Assembly (NCBI RefSeq): GCF_000247815.1
Contig: NC_021671.1
Span: forward strand, 25,712,164-25,776,163
Direction of reading: 5' to 3'
From: Ficedula albicollis
Taxonomy: Eukaryota; Chordata; Aves; Passeriformes; Muscicapidae
DNA length: 64,000 nucleotides
The position numbers and the translations under genes are program-made. This document shows, piece by piece, positions 51,924 to 63,730 of this stretch (its first letter is position 1; each line of letters starts with the position of its first letter). The notes beneath the pieces were generated by a model, which did no database searches, was not told the DNA's origin, and saw only the letters and a list, made by a program, of their open reading frames with translations.

Positions 51924-53225
51924 GAGTTTCAGAGTTCATGTAAATTATTCTGAATAATCAGGACTAGGATCATGTTTATAGTCAAATCAGACACAGGTTT
52001 GCTTAAGAAATTCAGAAACCCTGGAAGAAATCTTCCTATAGGACTGCAAAACTGTTTATTTGACTCAAAACTGACTCAAACCAGCAGATTATTGAAGTAT
52101 TATTTCTTTGAAAGTAGAGGGTTAGAAACTTGAGCACCCAGATGTGGTTTCAGATGAAACAGGGAGACAGATTCCCATTTGATAGACAGGGAAGGGAGTG
52201 CCTCTCTGTTCCTGGCTCTAAGAAGTTAAATAAGCCCCTAGAATAGCATTCACAGCAGGTTTTCTCTGTGTCTAAGACAGTGATAATGACAAGAATAATA
52301 CATTTCCCTGGTAGGGCTCCACTTAGAACACAGCGTTCTGTTCTTGTCTATTCAGATTAAACAAGACATTGCAGGATTTGAAAAGTATAGAGGGAAAGTG
52401 CAGCGAGCTATGAAGACAGAATTGTACCAAAAAAACAAGTAAACATGCGTGTCTTAAAGGTTCAGGGAAAATAGACGACACCTTGAACATGTGTACAATA
52501 AATCTGACAGGTGCAATGACACAGCTCCTGTAGCCACGTGCAAACCAGCGCAAATCTTCCCATCCCTAAGAGTGTTCTTTAAGTATTATAGACAGATACT
52601 GAATACTAACTAGGTCTAAGGTTGCCAAAACACCCGTTACAAAATAATGTTTACAGTGGATTACGAAATGAGTCATTCAGATATAGAGTATTAGGAGTTT
52701 TATTTTTCAGATATACATTATACATTTGTCCCCTGAAAGTATTGGGGCACATTTCTGCTGAGGATTTGACAGTTTCCAAGAACAAAATCATGAAAGAACA
52801 TAGCTTTCCTTACTTAAAAATATTTTTAAAGTAATTTTATTGCTAATCTATAGTGCCTTTCATGTACTTCAGAGTGAAGGCTTGAAAAACATTTGAGTTG
52901 AGTTGTTCTGCTTTTTTCTATCCCAAAAAAAACCTTTCAGTGTCATAAAAAAATAGAGAAATTCAGATGTTATGAGGACTGCTCTGAGCTGACAAGGATT
53001 CTGATAGTGTTCAGCAGCTTTGGATGGACTGAAGAGTCTGTTTTCATTGAGGTTTTCACTATAGGTATTCCACATGATCAAACTGTTGGAACTTTTTCAC
53101 AAAGCAATGTTACCTCTGGGATCACAAGGAGACTTCCAGCCACCAGGAGTGTTGCTGCACTCCGCTGAGAGGCAGACCCTGATACAGAGTGAGCTCCCGT
53201 TCCCTCCTCTCCTGGTGGCCTGCAG
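51924..53225. other. Unique sequence with possible old CR1 piece
   Basis: Mostly unique. 52315-52460 weakly follows a CR1 pattern on the + strand (GGGCTCCACTTAGAACACAG, then a GTTCTG, then GTGCAGCGAGCTATGAAGAC), consistent with an ancient reverse-transcriptase-end fragment. The approach to 53226 becomes GC- and pyrimidine-rich, forming an acceptor-like tract. Confidence 0.4.
52315..52460 (+). mobile_element. Possible ancient CR1 fragment
   Basis: Weak collinearity to the CR1 stretch of the type 'ctccacttagaacactgtgttcagtt...gggtgcagcgag'. Strongly diverged, and it lacks the 3' tail. Tentative. Confidence 0.3.
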
Positions 53226-53307
53226 GAATGGGGACCACGGCGCCAGAGAAGAGGCAGATGGGCAGCAGGAGGGAGCCTCAGACCAGGCAAAGATCTCAGC
53301 TGGAGAG
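53226..53307 (+). CDS. Tentative coding exon (82 bp), gene unidentified
   Basis: A pyrimidine-rich acceptor (CCCTCCTCTCCTGGTGGCCTGCAG) precedes, and an excellent donor (GGAGAG/GTGAGC) follows. One frame is open: a single base completes a split codon, then NGDHGAREEADGQQEG and so on to ISAGE, ending on a codon boundary. The peptide is acidic and low in hydrophobic residues, so it could equally be an untranslated or non-coding exon. Its entry phase fits the exit phase of the 28259-28357 candidate (AG plus G), but a one-in-three chance match is not proof. No family was recognised. Confidence 0.22.
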
Positions 53308-55430
53308 GTGAGCCAGGGCTGGGAAGAGAGGCAGGGAGGAGAAGTGGAAGAAGGAAGGTGAGGTGGAGAATGGGAGCCGTGTTAAATGGTCACTGGATAG
53401 GAGAACAGGGACAGAGACATTCTGTGTGCACAGGGAGGATTGCCTACAGCCTGCTCATTTTCCAAATGAGAAGCTGAGCCCAGGGGGCATGGCTGTGCAA
53501 TGGATGGCAGAGCACACTGCCCCACTCCATGCTGGTCTAACCAGCTGCCTAAACAGCCACTAAGGTCTCACAGCGCCTGCAGGCTCTTTTATTAAATAAT
53601 ACAACCTGGAGAGCCAGCAGTCTGGACCCAGCTTAATAGATTCCAGATCAGAATCCAGTATTATTCTGGGAAGGGGTCTGCTTTTTCCTGTGGTTATTTT
53701 ATCTGCTTATTTTTATGTTTAAAAAAACAAAACAACCAATCCAAATATTAGACTTTTTAAAGAATATTAATCTTGCTAAGTCTACTCAAAGGTTGAGAAT
53801 GACCAGAACATTACTCTTGCAGTCAGATTTTTTGCAATATCTTTAATTACAGGATCACATATCATTTTCTCCAGACCCCTTGTCTCAGCCAGGAGGGGCA
53901 GGGTATGTGGACGAACTGGGCCCTGTGGGGATTGAGTTATGATGCCATTAGTGTCTGAGTGTGGATTCAGGCTGCCCTGATTGCAAGGCAGAGGACATGC
54001 ATTTTAAGACACTTGCTCTGGGACCTTAAAGATCCTCAGCAATGAAGGCTAAGGGGTGAAGATTAAGCCACTGATATATACTAGAAACCATTACTTAACA
54101 GCAAGCATTTCCATATTTGAATTAAATTAACAGTGTATGTTTCAGTTTTATCTACAGGCTGTCTTCCTGACCATCATTAACTCCTTCATTTCCAGAACCA
54201 CTCCTGCAGCAGTTCCTGTTCAGAATTTTTAAGAAGATTTCCCATTATACAAAGTAACAAATGTCATTAAGTCACTAATCAAGAAGACCTCTGTCCAAAT
54301 TGCTCAATTCTCTTCAATGAACTGTTTTAACAGATCCAGAAACTTTACCCAAGATTTGTGTGTATAAACACATTTTCTTTTTATTTGAAATGGAATACTG
54401 AACTCCAGGAGTTAATTTCATGTTTCAGATATATTTTTAAAATTTGAAATAAAAAATCACAGATGAGAAGACTCAGCAAGAACAAAGAAACTCATTTCAT
54501 TTTTCTGTCCCTTTCTCTCCACCCAGCTGTATTCACAGCTACAGCTGGTATGGAGTCCAAATAAAAGTTCCTGCAGAGAGATGTATCCATTTTAGTGCAG
54601 TAGCTTGTGTGACTCCTCATAAATGCTTTACAATAATGATAGTCACAGCTCAGAAGCTATCATGGTCTTTTTCCCTGGAGAGCAATATGTGAGCCATGCT
54701 CGGTGTTTAACCTTTTCTGAGAGGGCAAATGAAATAGAAGTCAGGCAAAATCAAGAACTAGAGGGGTAACTATATAATCAAACATTTTTTTTCAAAAATA
54801 TCATCCAAATGGTTTGTTCTGGTCCTTTTCTTTGTTTTGATGGGGGATGGGAGGTCAGAGAGATGGCCACTCATTGTAAAAGCCCTTCATGACAGATCAA
54901 AGCAACCAAAGTTTTTCCACATTAATTTTCATGTTGTGCAGACATTTAACTCACTCATCTGAAGCAGAGACCTCCCTTTTGGAGGCTTTTCCCCGAGATG
55001 GGGCAAGCTGAGGATATCTGTTGTGCACTGCATGTGTCCAGGGTGCCAGAGCACACTGGGGATCTGCCCGTGGCTTTGGCCTTGCAGCAGTGGAATCTTC
55101 AGCACCTCTGATTGCGACTGATCTCAGTGCATGCAAGATGAAACCATTCCTAAGCATGCCAAACACCCGTGGACATCTCTAAACCTGACAGAAACAGCTC
55201 AGAAAGCGTGATCCTCGATTCATTTGTAGTACACTATGGGATATGACATTAATGGTAGTCTGTCTTTAATGCTGAAGAGCACACACAAGCTTCTAATCAG
55301 AACACAGACCCTTTATTAACTTACTAGTGAGCATGAGCCTTTGCATCTGGAACAGTGTTGCTGCAGCAGCCAGATACATATGAAAGACCTTTGTGCTATA
55401 ATGGCCATTTCAACTGTATTTTACCCTCTC
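53308..55430. other. Unique non-coding sequence
   Basis: 53308-53580 remains GC-richer with a purine bias on the + strand. The rest is ordinary AT-rich DNA. Nothing gene-like is recognised apart from the candidate exon upstream. Confidence 0.5.
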
Positions 55431-55462
<32 letters not shown>

Positions 55463-55485
55463 GCCTCAAAAAAAAAAAAAAAAAA
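55431..55485. repeat. A24-G9-CCTC-A18 homopolymer cluster
   Basis: A run of 24 A changes directly to nine G, then CCTC, then 18 A. The short CTC-A(n) motif occurs on both sides of the G run (CTCTC-A24 and CCTC-A18), suggesting slippage or a tiny duplication around it. Confidence 0.93.
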
Positions 55486-56217
55486 TCAGAGGAATTGCTG
55501 TATGTTTAGCATGTTACAAATACCTATCTCACACCTAATTTGACATTACAATCGTTGCAGTCTTTGTACTGGGGGGGGATTTTTTTTTTTTCTTAAGTGC
55601 TAGGGAGGTAAATGAGAACATAATTACATTGTCAAAGTCAATAATAGCAAGCAGCCTCTGTCAGGTCTTGCTGTGCTCAGCACTGTTTCACAGGAACTGC
55701 TGGGGAGCTCTTCCGCCACCAATCCATTTGGCTCCATTTAAGAACTGACTACAGGAAGGCAGTTATTGTACAAGATTAGTTTCCTGTATGCTGCAAACTG
55801 GCAGTAGCAGAAAAATACAGGATGAATTTATTAGCTTGCAAGGTCAGCTAATAAAAACAAAAATGATGTAACTCAGACCGTTGTTTACTTTAAGTCAGAT
55901 GGCTTATTATGCTTCATTCAAAATTGAAACAAGTTAACTCCTGCATTTCCAGCCTGCAAAATTGTCATTAAAAAAGATAAAAAAAATGTCTGGATGTTTG
56001 TTTTCAAGGAATTTTTTTGGACTCCTACCCCCTGCTCTTAAGAAAAAACAAAACTCCTGTACTAAACATACTGACCTTGATACCACAGGTAACTATACCA
56101 CTTATATTTTGTCACTATTACAGAAAAAAATATGATGATAAAGATGATCCTAGAATATTTAATTTGTGCAATGAGCACTAGCATCAAGTTTTAAACTTGG
56201 GAGACGTGGTTGCTAAA
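55486..56217. other. AT-rich unique non-coding sequence
   Basis: AT-rich DNA containing a G8-A-T12 homopolymer pair at 55571-55591. No gene is seen. Confidence 0.55.
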
Positions 56218-57242
56218 TGAGATTGAGCTTTTGGTCGAAATACTGTTTTCAATTGAAATTCAAAGAAGAAAAAACCAAAAATTTTCAGACAAATTATAGC
56301 ATTTGAAGATAATAATAGCACTGTGATGTCCCTCAGAAACCATATATGATGCAAATTTAATTTATTGATGGCTTTTCTTGCTTTAGACTGTAAAGGGACT
56401 ATGATAAAACTATAACACTGTTTCAAAAATGAGTAATTCTGCTTCAAACAGCAGGTAATTGGGGTCAGGTGAGCTTGAGTTTTCTATAGAGTCTGACCAT
56501 GTATAGACACTCACACAAGTGAAAAACAGAATAAAAATAGGGATTTTGAGCTCTGTAGTAATACCTATACAACAACCTTGCTCCAGATTAGCAGTTAGAA
56601 ATTCTGAATACTTAAATTATTTAACTGGATTTTTTAAAGCACCTAAATAAGTTGCAGGCACAGCACCAAGCTTACTTTGAAGTACTTTGAAGTAGGTTGC
56701 ATGCATTCACATCCTTCCTTTCCTAGGGAAATGCTTTAGGCTGGAGCCTTTAGAGCATTAACAGGGCAGATCCACAAGCCTGACTGTGCTCCCCACCCTG
56801 GCCTTGCTTCACCTGCTCTTTGGATAGCAGGACACCAAGATCTTGGACTTTCCATGCAGACAAGGAAGGATCAGCAAGTGCTTCTGAGGAGCACCAAAGG
56901 CAGATTCACACTCTCATTGTTAACCACCAGCTTCTTGCTGCTGGGTGTAAGGTGGAACACTGGGACCTTTGAGCCCTTCTCAGAGCTTAGCACTCAGATC
57001 TGTTCCCTTTAAATAAGTAGGTCAGGGTCTCTGCCTCCTCCCTAGTACAGGCACATATCTCTCTGCATGTCATTCATGCACCCCTAAAAAGAGCAGCAGT
57101 TAGAGTTCTGATAGGAAAAAAATTTTTTCCACTAAGAATTAATGTAATACCCAAGATGTAAAGTTATTTAATGCATGTATATTTAATACACAGTTTAGTA
57201 GAGAGGTAGAATCAGGATCATCAAGACCACTGGCTACAAACT
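56218..57242. repeat. 1.03-kb duplicated block, copy 1
   Basis: Starts TGAGATTGAGCTTTTGGTCG and ends CAAGACCACTGGCTACAAACT. Repeated at 57301-58325 with near identity (one clear change, CTCTGCCTCC/CTCTGTCTCC). AT-rich with a GC-richer middle. Its minus-strand 87-codon frame simply recurs in the second copy. No coding role is recognised. Confidence 0.96.
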
Positions 57243-57300
57243 GTGAGATTGAGCTTTTGGTCTAAACACTGTTTTCAATTGAAATTCAAAGAAGAAAAAA
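57243..57300. repeat. Head copy (57 bp) of the 1.03-kb block
   Basis: Between the two full copies sits a third, partial head: TGAGATTGAGCTTTTGGTCT to AAAGAAGAAAAAA. It differs from both full heads (GTCTAAACACTG instead of GTCGAAATACTG), so it is an older, diverged copy. Confidence 0.94.
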
Positions 57301-58325
57301 TGAGATTGAGCTTTTGGTCGAAATACTGTTTTCAATTGAAATTCAAAGAAGAAAAAACCAAAAATTTTCAGACAAATTATAGCATTTGAAGATAATAATA
57401 GCACTGTGATGTCCCTCAGAAACCATATATGATGCAAATTTAATTTATTGATGGCTTTTCTTGCTTTAGACTGTAAAGGGACTATGATAAAACTATAACA
57501 CTGTTTCAAAAATGAGTAATTCTGCTTCAAACAGCAGGTAATTGGGGTCAGGTGAGCTTGAGTTTTCTATAGAGTCTGACCATGTATAGACACTCACACA
57601 AGTGAAAAACAGAATAAAAATAGGGATTTTGAGCTCTGTAGTAATACCTATACAACAACCTTGCTCCAGATTAGCAGTTAGAAATTCTGAATACTTAAAT
57701 TATTTAACTGGATTTTTTAAAGCACCTAAATAAGTTGCAGGCACAGCACCAAGCTTACTTTGAAGTACTTTGAAGTAGGTTGCATGCATTCACATCCTTC
57801 CTTTCCTAGGGAAATGCTTTAGGCTGGAGCCTTTAGAGCATTAACAGGGCAGATCCACAAGCCTGACTGTGCTCCCCACCCTGGCCTTGCTTCACCTGCT
57901 CTTTGGATAGCAGGACACCAAGATCTTGGACTTTCCATGCAGACAAGGAAGGATCAGCAAGTGCTTCTGAGGAGCACCAAAGGCAGATTCACACTCTCAT
58001 TGTTAACCACCAGCTTCTTGCTGCTGGGTGTAAGGTGGAACACTGGGACCTTTGAGCCCTTCTCAGAGCTTAGCACTCAGATCTGTTCCCTTTAAATAAG
58101 TAGGTCAGGGTCTCTGTCTCCTCCCTAGTACAGGCACATATCTCTCTGCATGTCATTCATGCACCCCTAAAAAGAGCAGCAGTTAGAGTTCTGATAGGAA
58201 AAAAATTTTTTCCACTAAGAATTAATGTAATACCCAAGATGTAAAGTTATTTAATGCATGTATATTTAATACACAGTTTAGTAGAGAGGTAGAATCAGGA
58301 TCATCAAGACCACTGGCTACAAACT
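57301..58325. repeat. 1.03-kb duplicated block, copy 2
   Basis: Second full copy, offset 1083 bp from the first. It diverges into unique DNA after GGCTACAAACT. Confidence 0.96.
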
Positions 58326-58893
58326 CAATATCTGATAACAACAGTTGTTAGAGATGCTGCTTTGTGGTGACCAACTTTGCAATGGCCAGAGGCACTGACT
58401 GCTCTTTAAATGAAACTTGTAAATGTACTTGCAGGCCTAACATGTTGACTGGTAAAAGTCTTACCAGCATGAGATCTGACTTTACAATGCCCTGGTGCTG
58501 TTGCTCACCTGATCTTACATCAGATGGTTATTTGAAAGGTCTCCTGAGCCACTGCACCCATGGCACCAAACACCCCAAGCCAGACTTCAAGAGCAAGCAT
58601 TTTCTCTGCCTCTTTCTCAACAGAGCCCTCCAAACAGTTCGCCATGTTCCTCACAAGGTCACTGCTCATCAGATTTAATCAGGCCAGTGAAGGATGTAGG
58701 AGGGTCATGATGACAAGTAGCAGGTCAGAGTACTAAATGAAGGCAGTAGATGGTATGAGTTATTGTACTAGGCGTGTTCTTCAGCACTGGGGCAGATTGA
58801 GATTTTCCCTTCCTGGGTGCCCAGGTTCCAGCAGGGTGTTATAACAGGACTCAGAGCACATGGAGCCTTCTTTGGGAATGGAAAGCTGGGCCA
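58326..58893. other. Unique non-coding sequence
   Basis: A 104-codon + frame (58364-58678) runs here without a recognisable domain. Otherwise nothing is identified. Confidence 0.45.
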
Positions 58894-59008
58894 TACTGTA
58901 GCTGAGAAAGTGAGACCCGAGGCAGAACAGGCCAAGACGAGGCTGAATTCGTACTGTTGCTGAGAAAGTGAGACCTGAGGCAGAACAGGCCAAGACGAGG
59001 CTGAATTC
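58894..59008. repeat. 58-bp tandem duplication
   Basis: TACTGT(A/T)GCTGAGAAAGTGA through CAAGACGAGGCTGAATTC at 58894-58951 and 58952-59008. Two substitutions separate the copies. Confidence 0.94.
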
Positions 59009-59284
59009 CAGCAGGAAAGGATAAAGCCAGACTATAAATCTCTGATTTCTGGACAATAACATCAAAACAATGCAGAAAAACAAAAGTGGATATTTTCCTG
59101 AGAGCAGGAAACCTCTCCCTTTCTTTCTGCTGAAAGCTGAGATTTCAGTTGCTTACACAGCTGTCTGCTGTTCTGTAGGGTGCCTGCCCCTAGGAAATAA
59201 AAAAGTGTCATGAAATGCAGGGGGACAATGGCACAAATTCCTCTGTCCTGCTTAAACATACTCCTTCTAGGCTAGCACTTTTTT

Positions 59285-59482
59285 ACAGTGAGGATGGTGA
59301 AAGATTTGAACAGGTTTCCCAGAGAGATGGTACATGCTCCTCTCCTGGAAACATTCAAGGTCAGGGTGGATGGTGCTCTGAGCAACCTGATCCCATTGAA
59401 GACACCCCTGCTCACTGCAGAGGGATTACACTAGGTAGTCTTTAAAGGTCCCTTTCAGCCTAAACTCTTCTCTGATTCTATG
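59285..59482 (+). mobile_element. CR1 LINE 3' end, truncated
   Basis: Order: TGAGGATGGTGAAAGATTTG, AACAGGTTTCCCAGAGAGAT, AAACATTCAAGGTCAGGGTG, GCTCTGAGCAACCTGATCCC, then CCCTTTCAGCCTAAACTCTT and TCTGATTCTATGA. This is the avian CR1 3' region. Moderately diverged and 5'-truncated. Confidence 0.88.
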
Positions 59483-59761
59483 ACTTCCCACAGCTGATGA
59501 AGGCATACAGTCTTCCTCCAAGGTAAATGAGCAGTTTCATTGCCCAGGCAGCCTTATTCAGCTTTATTGTCCACAGACAGAGGAGCCTCTGTGTCCCCAG
59601 ATGTGGGGACATGCCCTGGCTGTGCCCTGACCTTGCAACTGAGTGATGCCCACCTCACAGTGACAGCAGTCTGCACTCACGTGAAGGACACCAGGTGGGA
59701 GCCACCTCATCAGGGAAACAGGATTTTGATGTTCACTGTGGGCAGGACCAAGCAAGTAATA

Positions 59762-59935
59762 AGAGTGATAAAGTACTGGAATGCTCTGCCTAGGGAGGTG
59801 GCGGAGTCACCATCCTTGGATGTGTTTAAAAAAAGACTGGATGTGGCACTCTGTGCCATGGTCTAGTTGAGGTGTTAGGGCATGGGCTGGACTTGATCCT
59901 GAAAGTCTCTTCCAACCTAGTCATTCTGTGAATCT
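59762..59935 (+). mobile_element. CR1 LINE 3' end of a second subfamily
   Basis: GAGGTGGCGGAGTCACCATC, CTTGGATGTGTTTAAAAAAA, GACTGGATGTGGCACTCTGT, GCCATGGTCTAGTTGAGGTG, then CTCTTCCAACCTAGTCATTC and TGTGAATCTA. The GACTGGATGTGGCACT...CATGGTCTAGTTGA wording marks a different CR1 subfamily from the copy at 42.8 kb. It lies only about 280 bp from the previous CR1 and in the same orientation. Confidence 0.9.
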
Positions 59936-61149
59936 AGTTTGGTTCACCCAGTGTGTTATTCTGGATTTAACATCCCCACTTTGATCAAAACTTGCTTTCA
60001 GGACCCCACTAAGCTTCAGACATGCTCCTCACTCACTACCACTGAGGTTCCCTGCCTCACTTGAAGGTGCTCTGAGTCACCTTCACACTTGAGCCAGGTC
60101 TGGGATGGGATCTAGGTCCCTTAAACCAGGATCTGGAACTCACTCCATCCTATTTCTGGCACTGCCCTGTACCCCACAGATTGCCCAGCCCCATGGAGGC
60201 AGGACAAGGGGACAGCTGTTTTCCATTCAGCCAGTCTAAGCCTGGGTATCCAGCAAAGAGAAAGAAAGGGCCAGTTGAGAAAGCAAAGGCACCACTGCCT
60301 TTCCCAGCACTGCTTGTGCATTTTTTAATTAAATGTCATCAGCTAAAAAGCACCAGAAGCAGCAGTAAGAACCCAGGCCATCCCTTCTCCCAGAGAAGCA
60401 GCTTCATGGCCCAGTCTCAGTCTCAGCCTTCTTGTTTATTAGTCTCTCCCTTCAGCTCCTACACTCCTGAGTCTCTTCAGCCCTGAATCCCCAGTCATGC
60501 CAAGCACTCTGTTTGCCCACCCTGTACAATTTTGTCATGAAGACTTGGCTGGGCTCTTTCAAATTTGCTGATATCCTGTAGCAAATAAATCAGAGCCAGA
60601 GTGTAATGTGAATCTGTGGATATAAGTCATACAAAATGCAATTTTCTGGTAGGGCCCAAGCCACCTCTAAAGAAAAGGCAAGTAAGATGAATGCAAACTC
60701 TTTTGAGGCTAAGGAGTGTAAATGTATAGCATCAGATAGGGGGGCTAGAGCAATTTGCAGCACATTAGACTTCTGTGCTGAGTCCCTATTCTGCAGTCAG
60801 CAGAGGCAAACACTGTGCCCTTAGCACTAGCATGCTCTGAAAGCAGAGATTAAATGCAATGGTGTTAGAACCAAGCACTGACCCCAGGTTTCAAACTGTT
60901 CAGCAGACCAAAAGCACCAGCCACCCATGAGGGTTTCTCATGGGGAATCAGAAACTGCCTTCATTCAGGGTCCAAAGATCACAGTGAACAAAATGCAGCT
61001 TTTCCTTGTCCAAGTCATGTGTAGAAAAGACAAAAAAGAAAGGAAAAAGAGGAGGGAAATGCAGTTTGGTGGCACTTGGTTATCATAGATCAGATGACAT
61101 GATGAGATTATTCACTGATGCCAGTCCAAAATACATGATGCTGCTCTGA
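59936..61149. other. GC-richer non-coding sequence
   Basis: More GC-rich than most of the window. Overlapping frames of 62-101 codons on both strands (for example 60181-60486) carry no recognisable domain. No gene is supported. Confidence 0.45.
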
Positions 61150-61234
61150 GAACCCTGGTCTAGTGGAAGATGTCCCTGCCCACCCATGATCTTTAAGGCA
61201 TTCCAGCCCAGACCATTCTATGATTCTATGATCT
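61150..61234 (+). mobile_element. CR1 LINE 3' tail, short
   Basis: CTGGTCTAGTGGAAGATGTC, CCTGCCCACCCATGATCTTT, then CCAGCCCAGACCATTCTATG and ATTCTATGAT. Only the last 80 or so bases of an avian CR1 remain, including the terminal octamer repeats. Confidence 0.88.
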
Positions 61235-63730
61235 GCACTGGGTTGCTGGCATGTCCAATGCCTTCTGGAAGACACAGAGGGAATCACAATGTGTCAAGAA
61301 GATTTCATCCACGGGGATCTTGAGGGTTGCACTTTTCATGTAGACTAAGCAGATTTAGTGGCTTTGATAAGGGAAAGCAGTCATGAATTCAGAGATAACT
61401 TTCATGTGTGTCACATGAAAATCTGCAACATGTCACGTGAAACACTAAAGCATGTTTTGAAAATGGTGGTTCTGGGGCAGAGAGCTTTTATTTACATCAT
61501 AACCCTGCTCAGTGAGGCTACCCAGCACAACAGATGAAAGCATCCATTTGAGAGCTACCTCTCTGAGCTTCCCACAGCCAGGGGTGTGTGCAAGGCAGAA
61601 GGCTCTGGAAGGCTTGAGGGCAGGTGTTTCTGCCTGCTCCTTGCCATCCCACAAAGTGAGAGCCTGGGAGCAGGAAAGGGGAGAGCAAGTGTGCCCTTCT
61701 CACCCCACTGTCTCCCACAGAGAAGTGAGGCTGCATCTTGAAACCCTGTCTCAGTGACCCACTAAGACATTCAGGATTTTAATCTGTAATTTAATCTGTG
61801 TAGGGTTTAGCAATGCAGCCAGGCTGGTCCATGGCAGGAAGTAGGGTGGCTCTGCCTTGAGCCATGATGTGCAACAAAGCAATTCCTGCTTTGGGTGAGA
61901 GGAATTGTTTTTATGATTGCCTCCATCAGATAGAAGAAAGAAATGGTCTTGCCTGGTCTCTGGGATGGTCAAGTAATTGTGAGCAAGCCTTGACATGATG
62001 CTGAGCAAATAAGATAAGTAGGAACAGGTTTGTGTTCACCTAAATGAGGATTGCACAAAGCTTCCTTTTTCCTGCTCAGTTATCCTGGTCCTTGCAACTA
62101 AAGGAAGTGGAAGCACAAAGTCTGAGGGAGCATGAACTTGGTTCAGTGTTTAATCCTAACAGACCCTGCCTTTTAAATTACAAACTAAATCCATGTTTTA
62201 TCAATCTGTGCTTCACAGTCTTGCTGTGATTTTTCACATTCCTTTGCTAGCCAGTTTAATTAGAATTTTAAGGCTTTCATGTTCAAGGTGTCCACTTTGA
62301 ACCGATGGGGTCAGCAGAGTTCAAAGGAAAGGATGAAAAACTTCCAAAGTCTCAAACAGAAACAAATCCCAAGCCTTATCCCAGCTTCAAAAATGCTGAG
62401 AAAGTTTGGATTTGGAGGCAGAGATTGCAGTTTGAGGTTGTAGGCAGAAAGGAGAGTTATGCCCCCATAGGGCATCCCCACATGTTGTGAAGCTGATCAA
62501 CCTTCCCACAAACCCTGAGCCAAAAGGGCTACTCCAGAGATATTAAGGGTGGAAAAAAGAACATGCCCACTTCTCTTGCTTAGACCACCACCACTGAAGA
62601 CTTACACCTGGAGAGCTGTTATCACTACTGAGGGACAAAGATTTATGAGGTCACATCAGGCATCATTTGTGAGAAATGTCAGTACTATCTCTTTTTTGGA
62701 ATTGTAACTTGCCACATTTCCCAACAAAACAAAAACATTAAAAGTCTAAGAAAGCATTGATAAATAAAATACAAATTTAAAATTACCTTCTACAATGGAG
62801 TGCATGTTCAGTGACCTATCTGCACATACATATCCAAATTGTTACAAGTTGCATGTCTGCTTTTGAAATTCCTAATGTTTATAGAGTAACAACGGACATG
62901 ACAAAATGGAGTGACAGGATTTCTAGTATTATTCAAAGAACAGAATATAAAGAATTATTCCTACCCACTAGTGCAGAAACGCAGAGCTAAATGAATAGAA
63001 GAATGAATACACACCCTGTACAATCATTCCTCCCTCCAGGCGAGATTAGATGTCTGGTTAAACTGCTCTGCATGAAGTCTCTCATGCATAGCTGGGCACA
63101 TTCTGCATACAAAGACAACAGTCTCCCTGTCCCAGCAGAGATGGGACTGAGCCCTGCTAACAGGGTCACCACACCAGACAGTCAGGTTTGGGACTTTTTA
63201 CCCATTCCCAGTTTACAATTCCCTGCCAGCTAGAAGGGGATATACCTTGTAATTACCCTGAACCAAGGCAGCAGCAAATGTTACAGTGGAAGGGTACACC
63301 TCAGGCCTGGGGTCAGAGCCAGTCTAGCCAGCATCATTGTGGGGATGCTCAGGCTTTTCAGCTTTTCCTGGTAGGGTTGTATCAGCCTGATGTTGCTGTC
63401 ACAGGTGGGCATAGGGCTGTTACCTTGCTTAAAACAGGAGAGCAGCTGTATTAATGCCTTCTGTTCTGTGAAGAGCACCCAGAAAGCTTCAGTACAACTA
63501 CTGTCATTCCTCATCAAAGGCTGTATAAACTCTTCTGCTTTGTGAGAAGGAGGACACTCAAAGGAATGCACCTCTTGGCTCTGAAAACACACACAGCAGC
63601 CAAAGCCCAAGGAAAGCAATCAAAACTCTAAGGAAAGATGCTGATTGAAAGAGATACTGAGGAATATTTGAAACAGTGCAACACTGGAAGAAGGGAAAGT
63701 AGAAAAACTCTTGTCACAATCCAGACTATC
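61235..63730. other. Non-coding sequence, unassigned
   Basis: Mixed-composition DNA. Frames on opposite strands at 61445-61757 and 62987-63619 overlap one another, and none has a recognisable product. No tandem repeat or transposon was identified here. Confidence 0.45.

Noticed and set aside
53455..53520. Possible MIR fragment (CATTTTCCAAATGAGAAGCT)
   Set aside because: Only the short 'cattttacagatgag'-like core matches and the following region does not stay collinear.
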